A stretch of DNA of 64,000 nucleotides from Phycisphaerae bacterium (GTDB taxonomy: Bacteria; Planctomycetota; Phycisphaerae; Phycisphaerales; UBA1924): the NCBI GenBank assembly GCA_030432905.1, contig JAUILU010000001.1, positions 806,001 through 870,000 on the forward strand. The letters are read 5' to 3'. The translations under genes and the position numbers were made by a program. Under the pieces are notes generated by a model. The model saw only the letters and a list, made by a program, of their open reading frames with translations, was not told the DNA's origin and did not search any database. Positions 56,860-64,000 of this stretch are shown here, in pieces (position 1 is the first letter of the stretch; every line of letters starts with the position of its first letter).

Positions 56860-57744
56860 TTACCGCCCGATATCTACGAGTCCTCTCGCGAGCACCTCGC
56901 ACTGCTGAATATAACCCTCACTATGGGCGTCGCCGGACACGGTTGGCGTTCGATTGATATCGAGGAGCACAGGCCGCCCGCGGTGGAGGATGTAGTCGAT
57001 TTTGCCGTAGTCGATCCCAAATTCCTTCTGCACAGCAAGGATTTCTGCCGGTGGGTTTTCATACGAACCCAGGCTGCTTGACACGTTCTTGATGAATGGA
57101 TCGGATGAGAGCAGGGTCCGCCCCAGCCCCCTCTCTCCGAAGACGATCCAGAGATATAGAACAAACTCACCTTCGTCGTTCTGATCGGGCAGGAAGAACT
57201 TCTCGATGACCAGATTTGGGTTCTTCCATGCCGCCTTGGGCACATCCGATTGATGCTGGAAAATCGGGTAGTCCGTCAATGTCTTCGTCCACCCGAGCGA
57301 CCTCGGCTGGATGAGCGGATGCCACGCCGCTCGCTTTCGGAGCCGATCCACAAGAGTCGGCCCTCTACGCCCCGAGAATTCAAGGTCCATGAATCCGCCG
57401 CTGTTGTTGTTCGTCTTGACGATGACCGGCCCATCCCACTGATCACCCTCGCCAAGCAAATTCTCGCTGATCACCGTCTTCCGGATGTCGCGAATCCCGC
57501 CGTTGACGACTCTCGGGTGTGCTGAGATCACCTCCCAGTAGTCGCCATGGATGTACGAGCAATCGATGTGCGGAACAAGCACATCCGCATCAGAGCAAGG
57601 CTCCGGCCCTCGCACGATTCGGACATCAATCCCCGAACGCCGCCAGTTTTCGGCGATCGGCCAGATGCGATAGTTGCGGCTCTCTGCCTCCAGATCACGC
57701 TCATGAAGCATGATGGCAATCGATCGGACACGTTCTTGGTTCAT
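56860..57744 (-). CDS. ATP-grasp-like enzyme
   Basis: 294 residues from ATG at 57744; a GTG at 57777 is an alternative, and neither has a strong ribosome-binding site. Features of an ATP-grasp fold are VIVKTNNNSGGFMDLEF near 133-149, VIEKFFLPDQND (adenine-contact strand) and the metal-binding LLDINRTPTVSGD near the end. The ATP-grasp family joins a carboxylate to an amine or thiol through an acylphosphate. Its place between the glycan operon and the asparagine-synthase-like gene suggests decoration of the glycan with an amino acid or similar (inference). Confidence 0.7.
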   Translation of the reverse strand: MNQERVRSIAIMLHERDLEAESRNYRIWPIAENWRRSGIDVRIVRGPEPCSDADVLVPHIDCSYIHGDYWEVISAHPRVVNGGIRDIRKTVISENLLGEGDQWDGPVIVKTNNNSGGFMDLEFSGRRGPTLVDRLRKRAAWHPLIQPRSLGWTKTLTDYPIFQHQSDVPKAAWKNPNLVIEKFFLPDQNDEGEFVLYLWIVFGERGLGRTLLSSDPFIKNVSSSLGSYENPPAEILAVQKEFGIDYGKIDYILHRGRPVLLDINRTPTVSGDAHSEGYIQQCEVLARGLVDIGR

Positions 57745-57805
57745 CACACGCCGCTCTAGATCACTGCTACTCTGCACCCAACCAGAGAATCATATGGGAT
57801 TTCCG

Positions 57806-57811
57806 TATAAT
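57806..57811 (+). promoter_or_regulatory. candidate -10 box for the asparagine-synthase-like gene
   Basis: A perfect TATAAT on the plus strand in the divergent gap, 63 nt before the GTG start at 57875. No convincing -35 hexamer is seen 16-18 nt upstream, so this is a weak prediction. Confidence 0.35.
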
Positions 57812-57874
57812 GAGGTTTCAGCGTGTGCACGTCATAGTCGCTCATGCAAGCCATAAACGAGTAAAGAGGATTCG

Positions 57875-59377
57875 GTGAATCATACTGCTCAGATCCTGAA
57901 ACCGCATCGTCGGCAGTACATCCTCGGACCAGAACAACACTTGGTTGATGAGAATTGGCAGACGATCGAACTCGGGGCAGTTGTCCTGAGTTTCTGCCCA
58001 GAGCTTCGCGTGCAACAGGCTGAAGATCTTGACGGCCTAACGTGGGTACTGCTCGGTCTTGCTGCACAGACCGATCCGAGTGGTTTGTCTCCCGCCGAGC
58101 AAATCGCGAGTACTCGCACAGCTGACGTTCCCGAACTCCGGTACGATTGGTCCGGTCGATGGCTACTTGTTGCAAAGCACCGAGTTCAGCCAGATGCAGG
58201 GAGCCAGATCGGCGTCCTAGTCGCACAGGATACTTCGGGCCGTAGTTGGATGAGTTCGAGTCCCGTACTCTTGCAGGAGCTCTGCGGGAACGACTGGCAG
58301 CCGGTTACGCCGTCATACCAGACTGGCGCCGAGTTCATTCCTATCCCGGCCTGTACTCTGGTTGGCGCAACCAGGCTGCTGCCGAGTCAATGGTTTGAAC
58401 CGGGGAGTGGGCGGATTCACACATGCCAGCTTCTGCCGGATGTCCCGACCCAACGCCCTGACGATGAACTCCTCGACGAGCTCGCGGTGCGTCTGAAGAC
58501 GGGCTTTCAGAACGTCCCGCACACGGACGAGCCGTTCTGGTTCGGTTTGTCTGCTGGTGGTGATTCGCGTCTCTTGCTCGCCGCAGCAGCCGCGTCTGGG
58601 AGAGAGATCAGTACGTTCACCTGGCTTGCGAGCCGAACAAAGCTGTGCGATCGTGTCCTGCCTCCAAAGCTGGCGGAGTGTGTCGGGATGAGTCACACCT
58701 ATGTCCGCGCCGGACCGATCGACCGTTCCCGCGAGCGACTCGCAGAGAGTCACGCTGGAAAGTGTCTGAGCCGTGGCAACATCGTCCCATTGCTGAGGGG
58801 GGCCCGCCTAGGCCTGACCGGACTGTGCACCGGGGGGCAGTGTTTCGATGCCTGTAAATCAACCAAGTTCGGAAATTTTCCTGAGGACATCTCCGACAGT
58901 ATCCGTGCCGGCAACCTTATTGCAAAGTTCTATCTAGAGCGACCGGGATCGTTCTACGCGAAGCAGTACGCGCTCTGGCTCGATCATGTCAAAACCACCG
59001 ATCAAGAAGGCCTCGACTATCGCAACCGATGGCCAATCGAGCAGAGCGCCGCGGCGTGGCAGGCCGGCAAAGAGCAGCTGTACGACATGCAGCGGCTCGA
59101 GCGGTTCTCGATCGCAAACTGCGGCGCAATCCAAGCTCTCTCACTGGGGATCAGCTTCGAGCGCGCCCGATCCAGACAGTACGAACTCGATCTGATCGAT
59201 CGTCTGGCTCCTAATCTCGCGTCGTTCCCAAGAAATCCAGCCGACGCCGATCTGATCGGTCCGGTACGGGCATTCGCACGTCGATTCACAACGCCGACCG
59301 AGAACCTCCGATCGATCCGTATCCGCGTCATCCGACGATACCGAAGCCTTCTTGCCGGATTTGGTCAACACCAATGA
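57875..59377 (+). CDS. asparagine-synthase-like protein without glutaminase Cys
   Basis: 500 residues from GTG at 57875 (AGAGGA 6 nt upstream). The C-terminal half has the ATP-pyrophosphatase loop FWFGLSAGGDSRLLLAA (about 225-241; SGGxDS reads SAGGDS) and ISTFTWLASR. The N-terminal part begins MNHTAQILKPHRRQ, with no Cys at position 2, so it is unlikely to hydrolyse glutamine. Related proteins occur in glycan and exopolysaccharide clusters as amide or amine transferases. It is the only plus-strand gene in the first 60 kb and is divergent from the ATP-grasp gene, suggesting a joint modification step (inference). Confidence 0.72.
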   Translation: MNHTAQILKPHRRQYILGPEQHLVDENWQTIELGAVVLSFCPELRVQQAEDLDGLTWVLLGLAAQTDPSGLSPAEQIASTRTADVPELRYDWSGRWLLVAKHRVQPDAGSQIGVLVAQDTSGRSWMSSSPVLLQELCGNDWQPVTPSYQTGAEFIPIPACTLVGATRLLPSQWFEPGSGRIHTCQLLPDVPTQRPDDELLDELAVRLKTGFQNVPHTDEPFWFGLSAGGDSRLLLAAAAASGREISTFTWLASRTKLCDRVLPPKLAECVGMSHTYVRAGPIDRSRERLAESHAGKCLSRGNIVPLLRGARLGLTGLCTGGQCFDACKSTKFGNFPEDISDSIRAGNLIAKFYLERPGSFYAKQYALWLDHVKTTDQEGLDYRNRWPIEQSAAAWQAGKEQLYDMQRLERFSIANCGAIQALSLGISFERARSRQYELDLIDRLAPNLASFPRNPADADLIGPVRAFARRFTTPTENLRSIRIRVIRRYRSLLAGFGQHQ

Positions 59378-59391
59378 AACTTAAGTTGAGT

Positions 59392-60216
59392 AGCGGACAA
59401 GCTAAAGGTGCTTCAAGAAACACAGCAGATACCACACTTCCGCAGTTTCCAATTCGCTTCATTCAAGTGTCACCGGTTTACACAGCCTGAATCTGCTCCA
59501 TGAACCACCACCTAGGTGGGCCGGGAGTTTGTGTGCTGCCCAATGCGGCATACAAACAGCGTTCAGCGACATAGTTGACCGGATAGGACAGTCTTGGATC
59601 TCCCCGGACGCATCGCCATTGCATCTAGATTCTGGGCTCAACACCTCATCTCTGTCTGTATGTAACGATTCGGGTTTAGGAGCTCTTTGCTCCGATTCGT
59701 TCGGAGTAAAAGTACCATGGGCCGAATGTGGCCGGTACCCGTTACGCCATTCCGCGTATGCATGTATGCGGTGCTGAAACGCTTGGGTGCTCACCGGCAC
59801 CACCGATCGGCGCACTCAAGCCTTCACATCCTTGAAGACTCGCTCGACCTTGGCGTTGAGCTGCCACGTCCGGACTTGGCATCGGACGTGCGGGATGCCA
59901 AGCGACTCAATACTTGCGCGGAATTCAGACCAGAACTGGCTGCCGTGATCGGTCACCAGAAATCGCGGCGATGCCCCACCGCTCTCGATCGACGATTCAA
60001 CTAGTTTCGACAGGTCATCAGATGTTGATCTACGCCCGAACGCCGGACACATCGGACATCATCCGGGAGGTGCACAAACTCCTGGCCCACCCCAGTGAGG
60101 GCAGATAGGAGGGCTCCGAGGGCGATCAGCTAGAAGACCCCACTAACGGGCAGTGAGAAACACCGCCAGAGGGCGGCGCGAGAGACTGTTTGACATATCT
60201 GGAATCACCCAGCGCT
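59392..60216 (-). mobile_element. insertion sequence with internal deletion, copy D (825 bp)
   Basis: The left tip agcggacaagctaaagg is at 59392 and the right tip ends tggaatcacccagcgct at 60216. About 820 bp are missing: near 60039 the transposase core joins directly to the right end, losing the helix-turn-helix and first Asp. Subterminal repeats remain near 59514 and 60073. It is more diverged than copies B and C, so it is older. The left tip lies 14 bp after the stop of the asparagine-synthase-like gene. Confidence 0.8.
59459..60052 (-). pseudogene. transposase fragment (copy D), truncated and with a stop
   Basis: The frame retains LVESSIESGGASPRFLVTDHGS, then FKDVKA, then TGA at 59816-59818 in place of Trp, then RIHAYAEWRNGYRPHSAHGT. 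The N-terminal two thirds are deleted. The TGA differs from the stops in copies B and C. Confidence 0.75.
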
Positions 60217-60322
60217 CCGCACCATCAATTCACTATTCTGCGCATTTCTAGGGTCATCTGGGTTTGAATCCGATCTTTCCCGCTGGGGTCTCGTGATTTC
60301 AATTCCGACAGCGCCAGTCGGG

Positions 60323-60904
60323 TCATGCCCGTTCGAGGATTGCAACCGCCACTGCTCTGGCTCGCCGAGCCGCGGCGCCCGGGTCTGTCCCACCATTGGT
60401 GACCTGACCCACAACGCGGGCGGTGACGATCGCACCCTCCAGGAGAATGTTGAGCTGCTCGGCGACTTCGCTAGGATCGTCGAGCCCAGCGGCCTCGCAG
60501 TGCTCTTTCATGTACCGCACGATCTCCTGCTTGTGCTCGGCTGCGAGCCGGCGCGGTGCCGAGTCGGCAACGGAGAACTCCGCCGAGGCATTGATGAACA
60601 TGCACCCGCAGAACTCGTTGCCGGTGAACCAGTCTTCGTGGAAATCAAACACGGCCAGCAACCGCTCGCGGGGGGTCTTTGCGCGTGCATCTACGAACTG
60701 CATGAGCTTGTTGCGGAAGATCTCGTCGCGCCGACGCATGGCCGCGACGACCAGTTCGTCCTTGGACTTGAAGTGGTTGTAGAGCGTCATCCGGCTGATG
60801 CCGCCCTCCTTCTGGATGTCGTCCAGGCTGGAGGCGTGGAAGCCGTGGCGGTAAAAGACACGCATCGCGGCATCGATCAGATCGTCTCGTCGGCTGGGGG
60901 GCAC
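60323..60904 (-). CDS. TetR-family transcriptional repressor
   Basis: 193 residues from GTG at 60904 (GAGGA 7 nt upstream), which starts just before the DNA-binding domain; the open frame extends to 60991 without a ribosome-binding site. Helix-turn-helix: RDDLIDAAMRVFYRHGFHAS, then GGISRMTLYNHFKSKDELVV. The ligand domain contains a CGC motif (EFCGCMFINASAEF) that could sense thiol-reactive compounds (inference). Two related palindromes lie upstream in the divergent gap (60934-60949 and 61079-61098), so it probably represses itself and the plus-strand operon. Confidence 0.85.
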   Translation of the reverse strand: MPPSRRDDLIDAAMRVFYRHGFHASSLDDIQKEGGISRMTLYNHFKSKDELVVAAMRRRDEIFRNKLMQFVDARAKTPRERLLAVFDFHEDWFTGNEFCGCMFINASAEFSVADSAPRRLAAEHKQEIVRYMKEHCEAAGLDDPSEVAEQLNILLEGAIVTARVVGQVTNGGTDPGAAARRARAVAVAILERA

Positions 60905-60933
60905 GGGCGGTTCCTCATGGGTCAAAGGCTGGA

Positions 60934-60949
60934 TACTGACTAGACAGTA
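60934..60949. promoter_or_regulatory. operator-like palindrome near the TetR gene start
   Basis: TACTGACTAGACAGTA is the central 16 bp of the palindrome at 61079-61098 with one mismatch. It lies 30 bp upstream of the TetR start, where it could autoregulate. Confidence 0.65.
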
Positions 60950-61072
60950 CGCACTTAGGTCATTAGCCGTTCCAATAAGGCTGTAATCCATCGATTATAT
61001 CATCCAAAATCGGCATCTAGAGCTTTGAAATGGCGATTCATTAATTATTTTGTGCTGTGGAAGGTTGAGCCA

Positions 61073-61100
61073 TTGATTTATACTGACTAGTCAGTATACT
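61073..61100 (+). promoter_or_regulatory. promoter of the redox-stress operon
   Basis: TTGATT at 61073-61078, a 16-bp spacer and TATACT at 61095-61100 form a sigma70-like promoter. The spacer is filled by the palindrome, so repressor binding should block RNA polymerase. The first gene starts at 61252. Confidence 0.6.
61079..61098. promoter_or_regulatory. TetR-type operator (perfect 20-bp palindrome)
   Basis: TATACTGACTAGTCAGTATA reads the same on both strands across all 20 bp. It lies between the -35 and -10 hexamers of the plus-strand promoter and matches the site at 60934-60949. The rest of 60950-61251 shows no gene. Confidence 0.75.
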
Positions 61101-61251
61101 AAGAACAATACGTCCTGATCTTCTTGACTGGACGGCAGGCCACATCGGCCCCACGACCCGCGGCGCACGCAGCGCCATCCAACCCGCGACCGCCCTGCTC
61201 GGCGAGCGTTTCGCCGAGATGGCTATCGCATTGCCCATAAGGAGGCTCGTA

Positions 61252-61821
61252 ATGCCACGTTTCCCACTTCACACCTCAGAGACCGCACCCGACGCCAAGG
61301 CACTCATCGCGAATGCAGAAAGAGTGTTTGGTTTTCTGCCGAACCTGCTCGCCACGATGGCGGAGGCTCCGGCGCTGTTGGAGGGCTACATGACCCTCGC
61401 GTCCATCTTCGACAAGAGTGACCTGTCGCCGACCGAGCGTCAGATCATTCTGATGGTCAACAATCGGCTCAATGGATGCACCTATTGCATGGCGGCGCAC
61501 ACCGCCATCTCGAAGTCCCAGGGTGTTCCGGACGATGTAGTCGCTTCGCTCCGCGATGGCTCGGGACTGACCGACCCGAAGCTCGAGGCGCTCCGCGTCT
61601 TTGCGGTCAAGATCAACGAGAGCCGGGGCAGGCCCGAGCAGAGCGACGTCGACGCGTTGCTGAGTGCCGGGTACACGGAGCGCACCGTTCTCGAAGTCAT
61701 TCTCGGCACGGCTGTGAAGGTGATGTCAAACTACACCAACCACATCGCGAGCACGCCGCTCGACAACGCGTTCAGCGCTGTCGAGTGGACACCCGCCGAG
61801 CTGTCATCGACCTCGGGCTGA
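61252..61821 (+). CDS. AhpD/carboxymuconolactone-decarboxylase-like peroxidase-type protein
   Basis: 189 residues from ATG at 61252, chosen because AAGGAGG lies 7 nt upstream; the open frame upstream lacks one. The active-site motif NGCTYCMAAHT (about 76-86) has the CxxC-x3-H of AhpD-like proteins, preceded by RQIILMVNNRL. Such proteins reduce peroxides or act as disulfide relays; others in the family decarboxylate small acids. First gene of the TetR-controlled operon, whose other members also point to reactive-compound detoxification. Confidence 0.82.
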   Translation: MPRFPLHTSETAPDAKALIANAERVFGFLPNLLATMAEAPALLEGYMTLASIFDKSDLSPTERQIILMVNNRLNGCTYCMAAHTAISKSQGVPDDVVASLRDGSGLTDPKLEALRVFAVKINESRGRPEQSDVDALLSAGYTERTVLEVILGTAVKVMSNYTNHIASTPLDNAFSAVEWTPAELSSTSG

Positions 61822-61886
61822 CTCCAGCTGGTCTCATATGTTGAGGAACACTGGCTCGCGGCCGGCATCCTCGTAAGGAGTGCAAC

Positions 61887-62393
61887 ATGCAACCTGAATC
61901 CGTAGATGGCGCCGCGGCGCCTGCGCGATCGCCGCGCGATCTGACTCCCCCATTCACGCTTGAGAAGGCCCTCGCCAAGGTCCGCGCTGCGGAGGACGCC
62001 TGGAACAGCCGCGACCCCGATCGCGTCGCGATGGCGTATTCCCCCGACAGCACGTGGCGCAACCGCGAGACGTTTCTCCGCGGGCGGGACGAGATCCGCG
62101 CGTTCCTCCGGATCAAGTGGGATCGCGAGCTCGACTACCGGCTCGCCAAATCCCTCTGGGGCTTCCGCGAGAACCGCATCGCGGTGCGCTTTCAGTACGA
62201 GTGGCACGACGCTGCCGGCCTTTGGTTCCGCAGCTACGGCAACGAGCTGTGGGAGTTTGACGACCAAGGCCTGATGCGCCGCCGCGAGGCCAGCATCAAC
62301 GACGTGCCAATCACCGAGGCGGACCGCCGGTTCCGCTGGCCCGCACCCGGCCCGAGACCCCAGACGCACCCCGGCATCCCCGAGATGCGCTGA
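61887..62393 (+). CDS. DUF1348 (SnoaL/NTF2-like) protein
   Basis: 168 residues from ATG at 61887 (AAGGAG 8 nt upstream). The core matches DUF1348: [20 protein letters not shown], then [40 protein letters not shown] and [13 protein letters not shown]. The fold is NTF2/SnoaL-like. The family often sits in oxidative or electrophile-stress operons; no enzyme activity is established. Confidence 0.85.
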   Translation: MQPESVDGAAAPARSPRDLTPPFTLEKALAKVRAAEDAWNSRDPDRVAMAYSPDSTWRNRETFLRGRDEIRAFLRIKWDRELDYRLAKSLWGFRENRIAVRFQYEWHDAAGLWFRSYGNELWEFDDQGLMRRREASINDVPITEADRRFRWPAPGPRPQTHPGIPEMR

Positions 62394-62406
62394 TCACCCG
62401 TTCACC

Positions 62407-62433
62407 GCCCGGGTGAGGCGTTCTCGCCCGGGC
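62407..62433. terminator. strong hairpin between the DUF1348 gene and the exported hydrolase gene
   Basis: GCCCGGGTGAG, loop GCGTT, CTCGCCCGGGC forms an 11-bp stem with one G-U pair and a 5-nt loop, 14 nt after the DUF1348 stop. No T-run follows, so it may act as a partial terminator or an mRNA-end stabiliser rather than a full stop (inference). Confidence 0.45.
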
Positions 62434-62496
62434 ACTCATCACGATCTGATTCACACACGCACATCACGAGAAGAACCAACACGAAGGAGAAACACA

Positions 62497-63714
62497 ATGA
62501 ACCGCATCACCATGACTGCCGCCACGCTGACCGCCTGTGCCATGTTGCCCATCGCTTCGGCCCAGCCCATGAATCATGACAACCACGGCGATCACGCCGG
62601 CCACGACCACGCGGGGCACATCCACTTCATCGACGGCCCGCGCGAGGATGCGCCTATTCCTCGGCCGGGTGTAAAACTGAGCCGGGGCAGCTACGCGCTG
62701 CTCGTCATCGACCCGCAGGTGGACTTTCTCAGCCCCGAGGGTGTCACGTGGGGCGTGGTCGGCGAAAGCGTGACGGAGAATAACACCGTCGAGAATATCG
62801 AGCGGCTCTTCAAGGCCGCCAAGGGAGCGGACGCCCGCGTCTTCGTCAGCCCTCACTACTACTACCCGCACGACCACGGCTGGAAATTCGAGGGCGCGCT
62901 CGAAACGCTGATGCACGACATCAACATGTTCCACCGCGACGACCCCCTCGAGGTGGAAGGCTTCGAAGACTCCGGGGCTGACTGGCTCGATCGCTATAAG
63001 CCCTACATCAACGACGGTGAAACGGTTGTTGTCAGCCCGCACAAGGTCTATGGCTCCGACTCCAACGATCTCGCACTCCAGCTCCGCAAGGCCGGCATCG
63101 ATCAGGTCGTCATCGCTGGCATGTCCGCCAACCTCTGCGTTGAGTCGCATATGCGCAACCTTATCGAGGAGGGCTTCGAGGTGGCGATCGTTTCTGACGC
63201 TACGGCTGCCGCGAAGCTGCCCGGGTACGACGGATTCGAGGCCGCGTTCGTGAACTACCGCATGATCGCCAGCGACGTGTGGAGCACCGACGAGGCGATC
63301 GAAAAGATCGCCGCGGCCCGGGGCAACCTCGTCAACGTTTCGGGTGCCAGCGGTATCGGGCTCGATGGTTTCGACCCGGTCAGCTTCTTCAAGAGTGAGT
63401 CGCCCGTGAACGGCTCGCCCATGATCCGCGCCTCGCACGCCGGCGCGACGTACCTCTTTGCCAACGAGAAGAACAAGGCGGCGTTCCTCGCGAATCCCGA
63501 CCGATACGCCCCGCAGTATGGCGGTTTCTGTGCGTACGGAGCTTCGATCAACATCCTGCTGCCGGTTGACATCACCACCGCCCAGGTGCGCGATGACAAG
63601 CTCTATCTCAACGTTAACTCGGACATCCTTGCGAAGTTCAACGCCGACTTTAAGGGCAGCGTCGCTCGGGCGAACTCGAACTGGCCGGGTCTGTTCGACG
63701 CGAACGCCGAGTAG
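62497..63714 (+). CDS. exported isochorismatase-like cysteine hydrolase fused to a YHS-domain tail
   Basis: 405 residues from ATG at 62497 (AAGGAG 8 nt upstream; an in-frame ATG at 62413 lacks one). A signal peptide (TAATLTACAMLPIASAQP) is followed by a His-rich segment (HDNHGDHAGHDHAGHIHF). The hydrolase domain has Asp in LLVIDPQVDF, Lys in VSPHKVYGS and Cys in SANLCVESH, a complete D-K-C triad. The C-terminal 90 residues include YLFANEKNKAAF, DRYAPQYGGFCAYG, a YHS-type metal-binding domain. The export signal, His-rich run and YHS tail are all unusual for this family; a metal-linked periplasmic role is inferred. Confidence 0.83.
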   Translation: MNRITMTAATLTACAMLPIASAQPMNHDNHGDHAGHDHAGHIHFIDGPREDAPIPRPGVKLSRGSYALLVIDPQVDFLSPEGVTWGVVGESVTENNTVENIERLFKAAKGADARVFVSPHYYYPHDHGWKFEGALETLMHDINMFHRDDPLEVEGFEDSGADWLDRYKPYINDGETVVVSPHKVYGSDSNDLALQLRKAGIDQVVIAGMSANLCVESHMRNLIEEGFEVAIVSDATAAAKLPGYDGFEAAFVNYRMIASDVWSTDEAIEKIAAARGNLVNVSGASGIGLDGFDPVSFFKSESPVNGSPMIRASHAGATYLFANEKNKAAFLANPDRYAPQYGGFCAYGASINILLPVDITTAQVRDDKLYLNVNSDILAKFNADFKGSVARANSNWPGLFDANAE

Positions 63715-63843
63715 TTTGCAGACCACTTCCTCTCTCCCCCACTTGGCTGACGGGGTGGACACGCCTCGTCGGCTGATTTATCAAAAAAGCGGATGTCCCA
63801 GAGTACCACGCGTACCCGCTTTACAAGCACAAAGGAGATCACC

Positions 63844-64000
63844 ATGACCGTCCTTCTGCGTATCGACGCGAGCGCCCGACTCGAGGGTTCAATCACACGT
63901 GACATGACCGACCGGTTCATCGAAGGGTGGCGCACAAGCGAACCGGGTGCTCAGGTCCTGTCCAGAGATGTCGGGCGGCAACCGCCATCCATCGTGAGCG
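63844..64000 (+). CDS. AzoR-like FMN-dependent NADH:quinone/azo reductase (C-terminus beyond window)
   Basis: The first 52 residues from ATG at 63844 (AAAGGAG 7 nt upstream) read VLLRIDASARLEGSITRDMT and EPGAQVLSRDVGR, the opening of the AzoR/flavodoxin-2 family (lhInaSpR...S.S). Such enzymes reduce quinones and azo compounds by two electrons. It is the fourth gene of the TetR-controlled set, fitting a quinone or electrophile defence. Only the N-terminus is inside the window. Confidence 0.75.
   Translation, partial: MTVLLRIDASARLEGSITRDMTDRFIEGWRTSEPGAQVLSRDVGRQPPSIVS

Noticed and set aside
62464..63762. A 432-codon minus-strand frame opposite the cysteine hydrolase
   Set aside because: The plus-strand protein has a signal peptide, catalytic triad and ribosome-binding site; the opposite frame is an Arg/Val/Asp-rich shadow.
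1..64000. CRISPR arrays, rRNA and tRNA genes, prophage genes
   Set aside because: No regularly spaced repeats, clover-leaf sequences or phage structural genes were recognised on either strand.

Overview
The window looks like a planctomycete of the class Phycisphaerae. The 875-codon-class secreted protein at 15.6-18.2 kb ends in the Cys-bounded, paired EF-hand-like 'GC-type dockerin' tail (DxNxDG...DFTAWxNxF) known from that group. The type II secretion operon has planctomycete-style pseudopilin leaders, and giant exported proteins and fused glycan enzymes abound. No rRNA, tRNA or CRISPR array was seen. From position 1 to 57.7 kb every credible gene is on the minus strand.

Region 1 (1-2.0 kb): the start of a MoxR-type AAA+ ATPase (cut by the left edge) preceded by a DUF4062 protein with a degenerate P-loop C-terminal region. 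This looks like part of a MoxR/vWA-type conflict (defence) system. Region 2 (2.0-4.35 kb): two copies of one rve/DDE insertion-sequence family, a remnant and a full-length 1648-bp copy with nonsense mutations. Region 3 (4.5-14.8 kb): a tightly overlapping type II secretion operon in the order D-E-F-G-H-I-J-K-C-L-M plus a TPR lipoprotein. Region 4 (14.8-18.5 kb): decayed Rhs-tip and IS fragments around a secreted repeat protein with a dockerin-like tail. Region 5 (18.6-43.8 kb): a four-gene operon of giant exported proteins. In transcription order it encodes a toroid/CARDB protein, a 3279-residue vWA/LamG protein, a 3558-residue Rhs/YD-repeat protein with a hydrophobic C-terminal tip, and a small membrane-anchored protein overlapping the rhs stop codon, which is the candidate immunity partner. 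A second full-length IS copy (44.0-45.7 kb) separates this from region 6.

Region 6 (45.7-59.4 kb): an envelope-glycan cluster. It has a GT4, two GT2s, an oxidoreductase-GT2 fusion, a flippase and a triple fusion (FAD oxidoreductase/UGM-like, GT2, GT39-like membrane transferase), with start/stop codons overlapping by 1-4 nt. It continues with an ATP-grasp-like gene and a divergent asparagine-synthase-like gene. A deleted IS copy follows (59.4-60.2 kb). Region 7 (60.3-64 kb): a TetR-family repressor, with two matching palindromic operators, diverges from an AhpD/CMD-like protein, a DUF1348 protein, an exported cysteine hydrolase-YHS fusion and the start of an AzoR-like flavoprotein. This looks like an electrophile or redox stress module.

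Working model (inference): the T2SS could export the giant surface proteins and the dockerin-tailed protein, while region 6 builds an envelope glycan. The least explained parts are the giant rhs operon with its overlapping partner gene, the MoxR/DUF4062 pair and the triple-fusion glycan enzyme.
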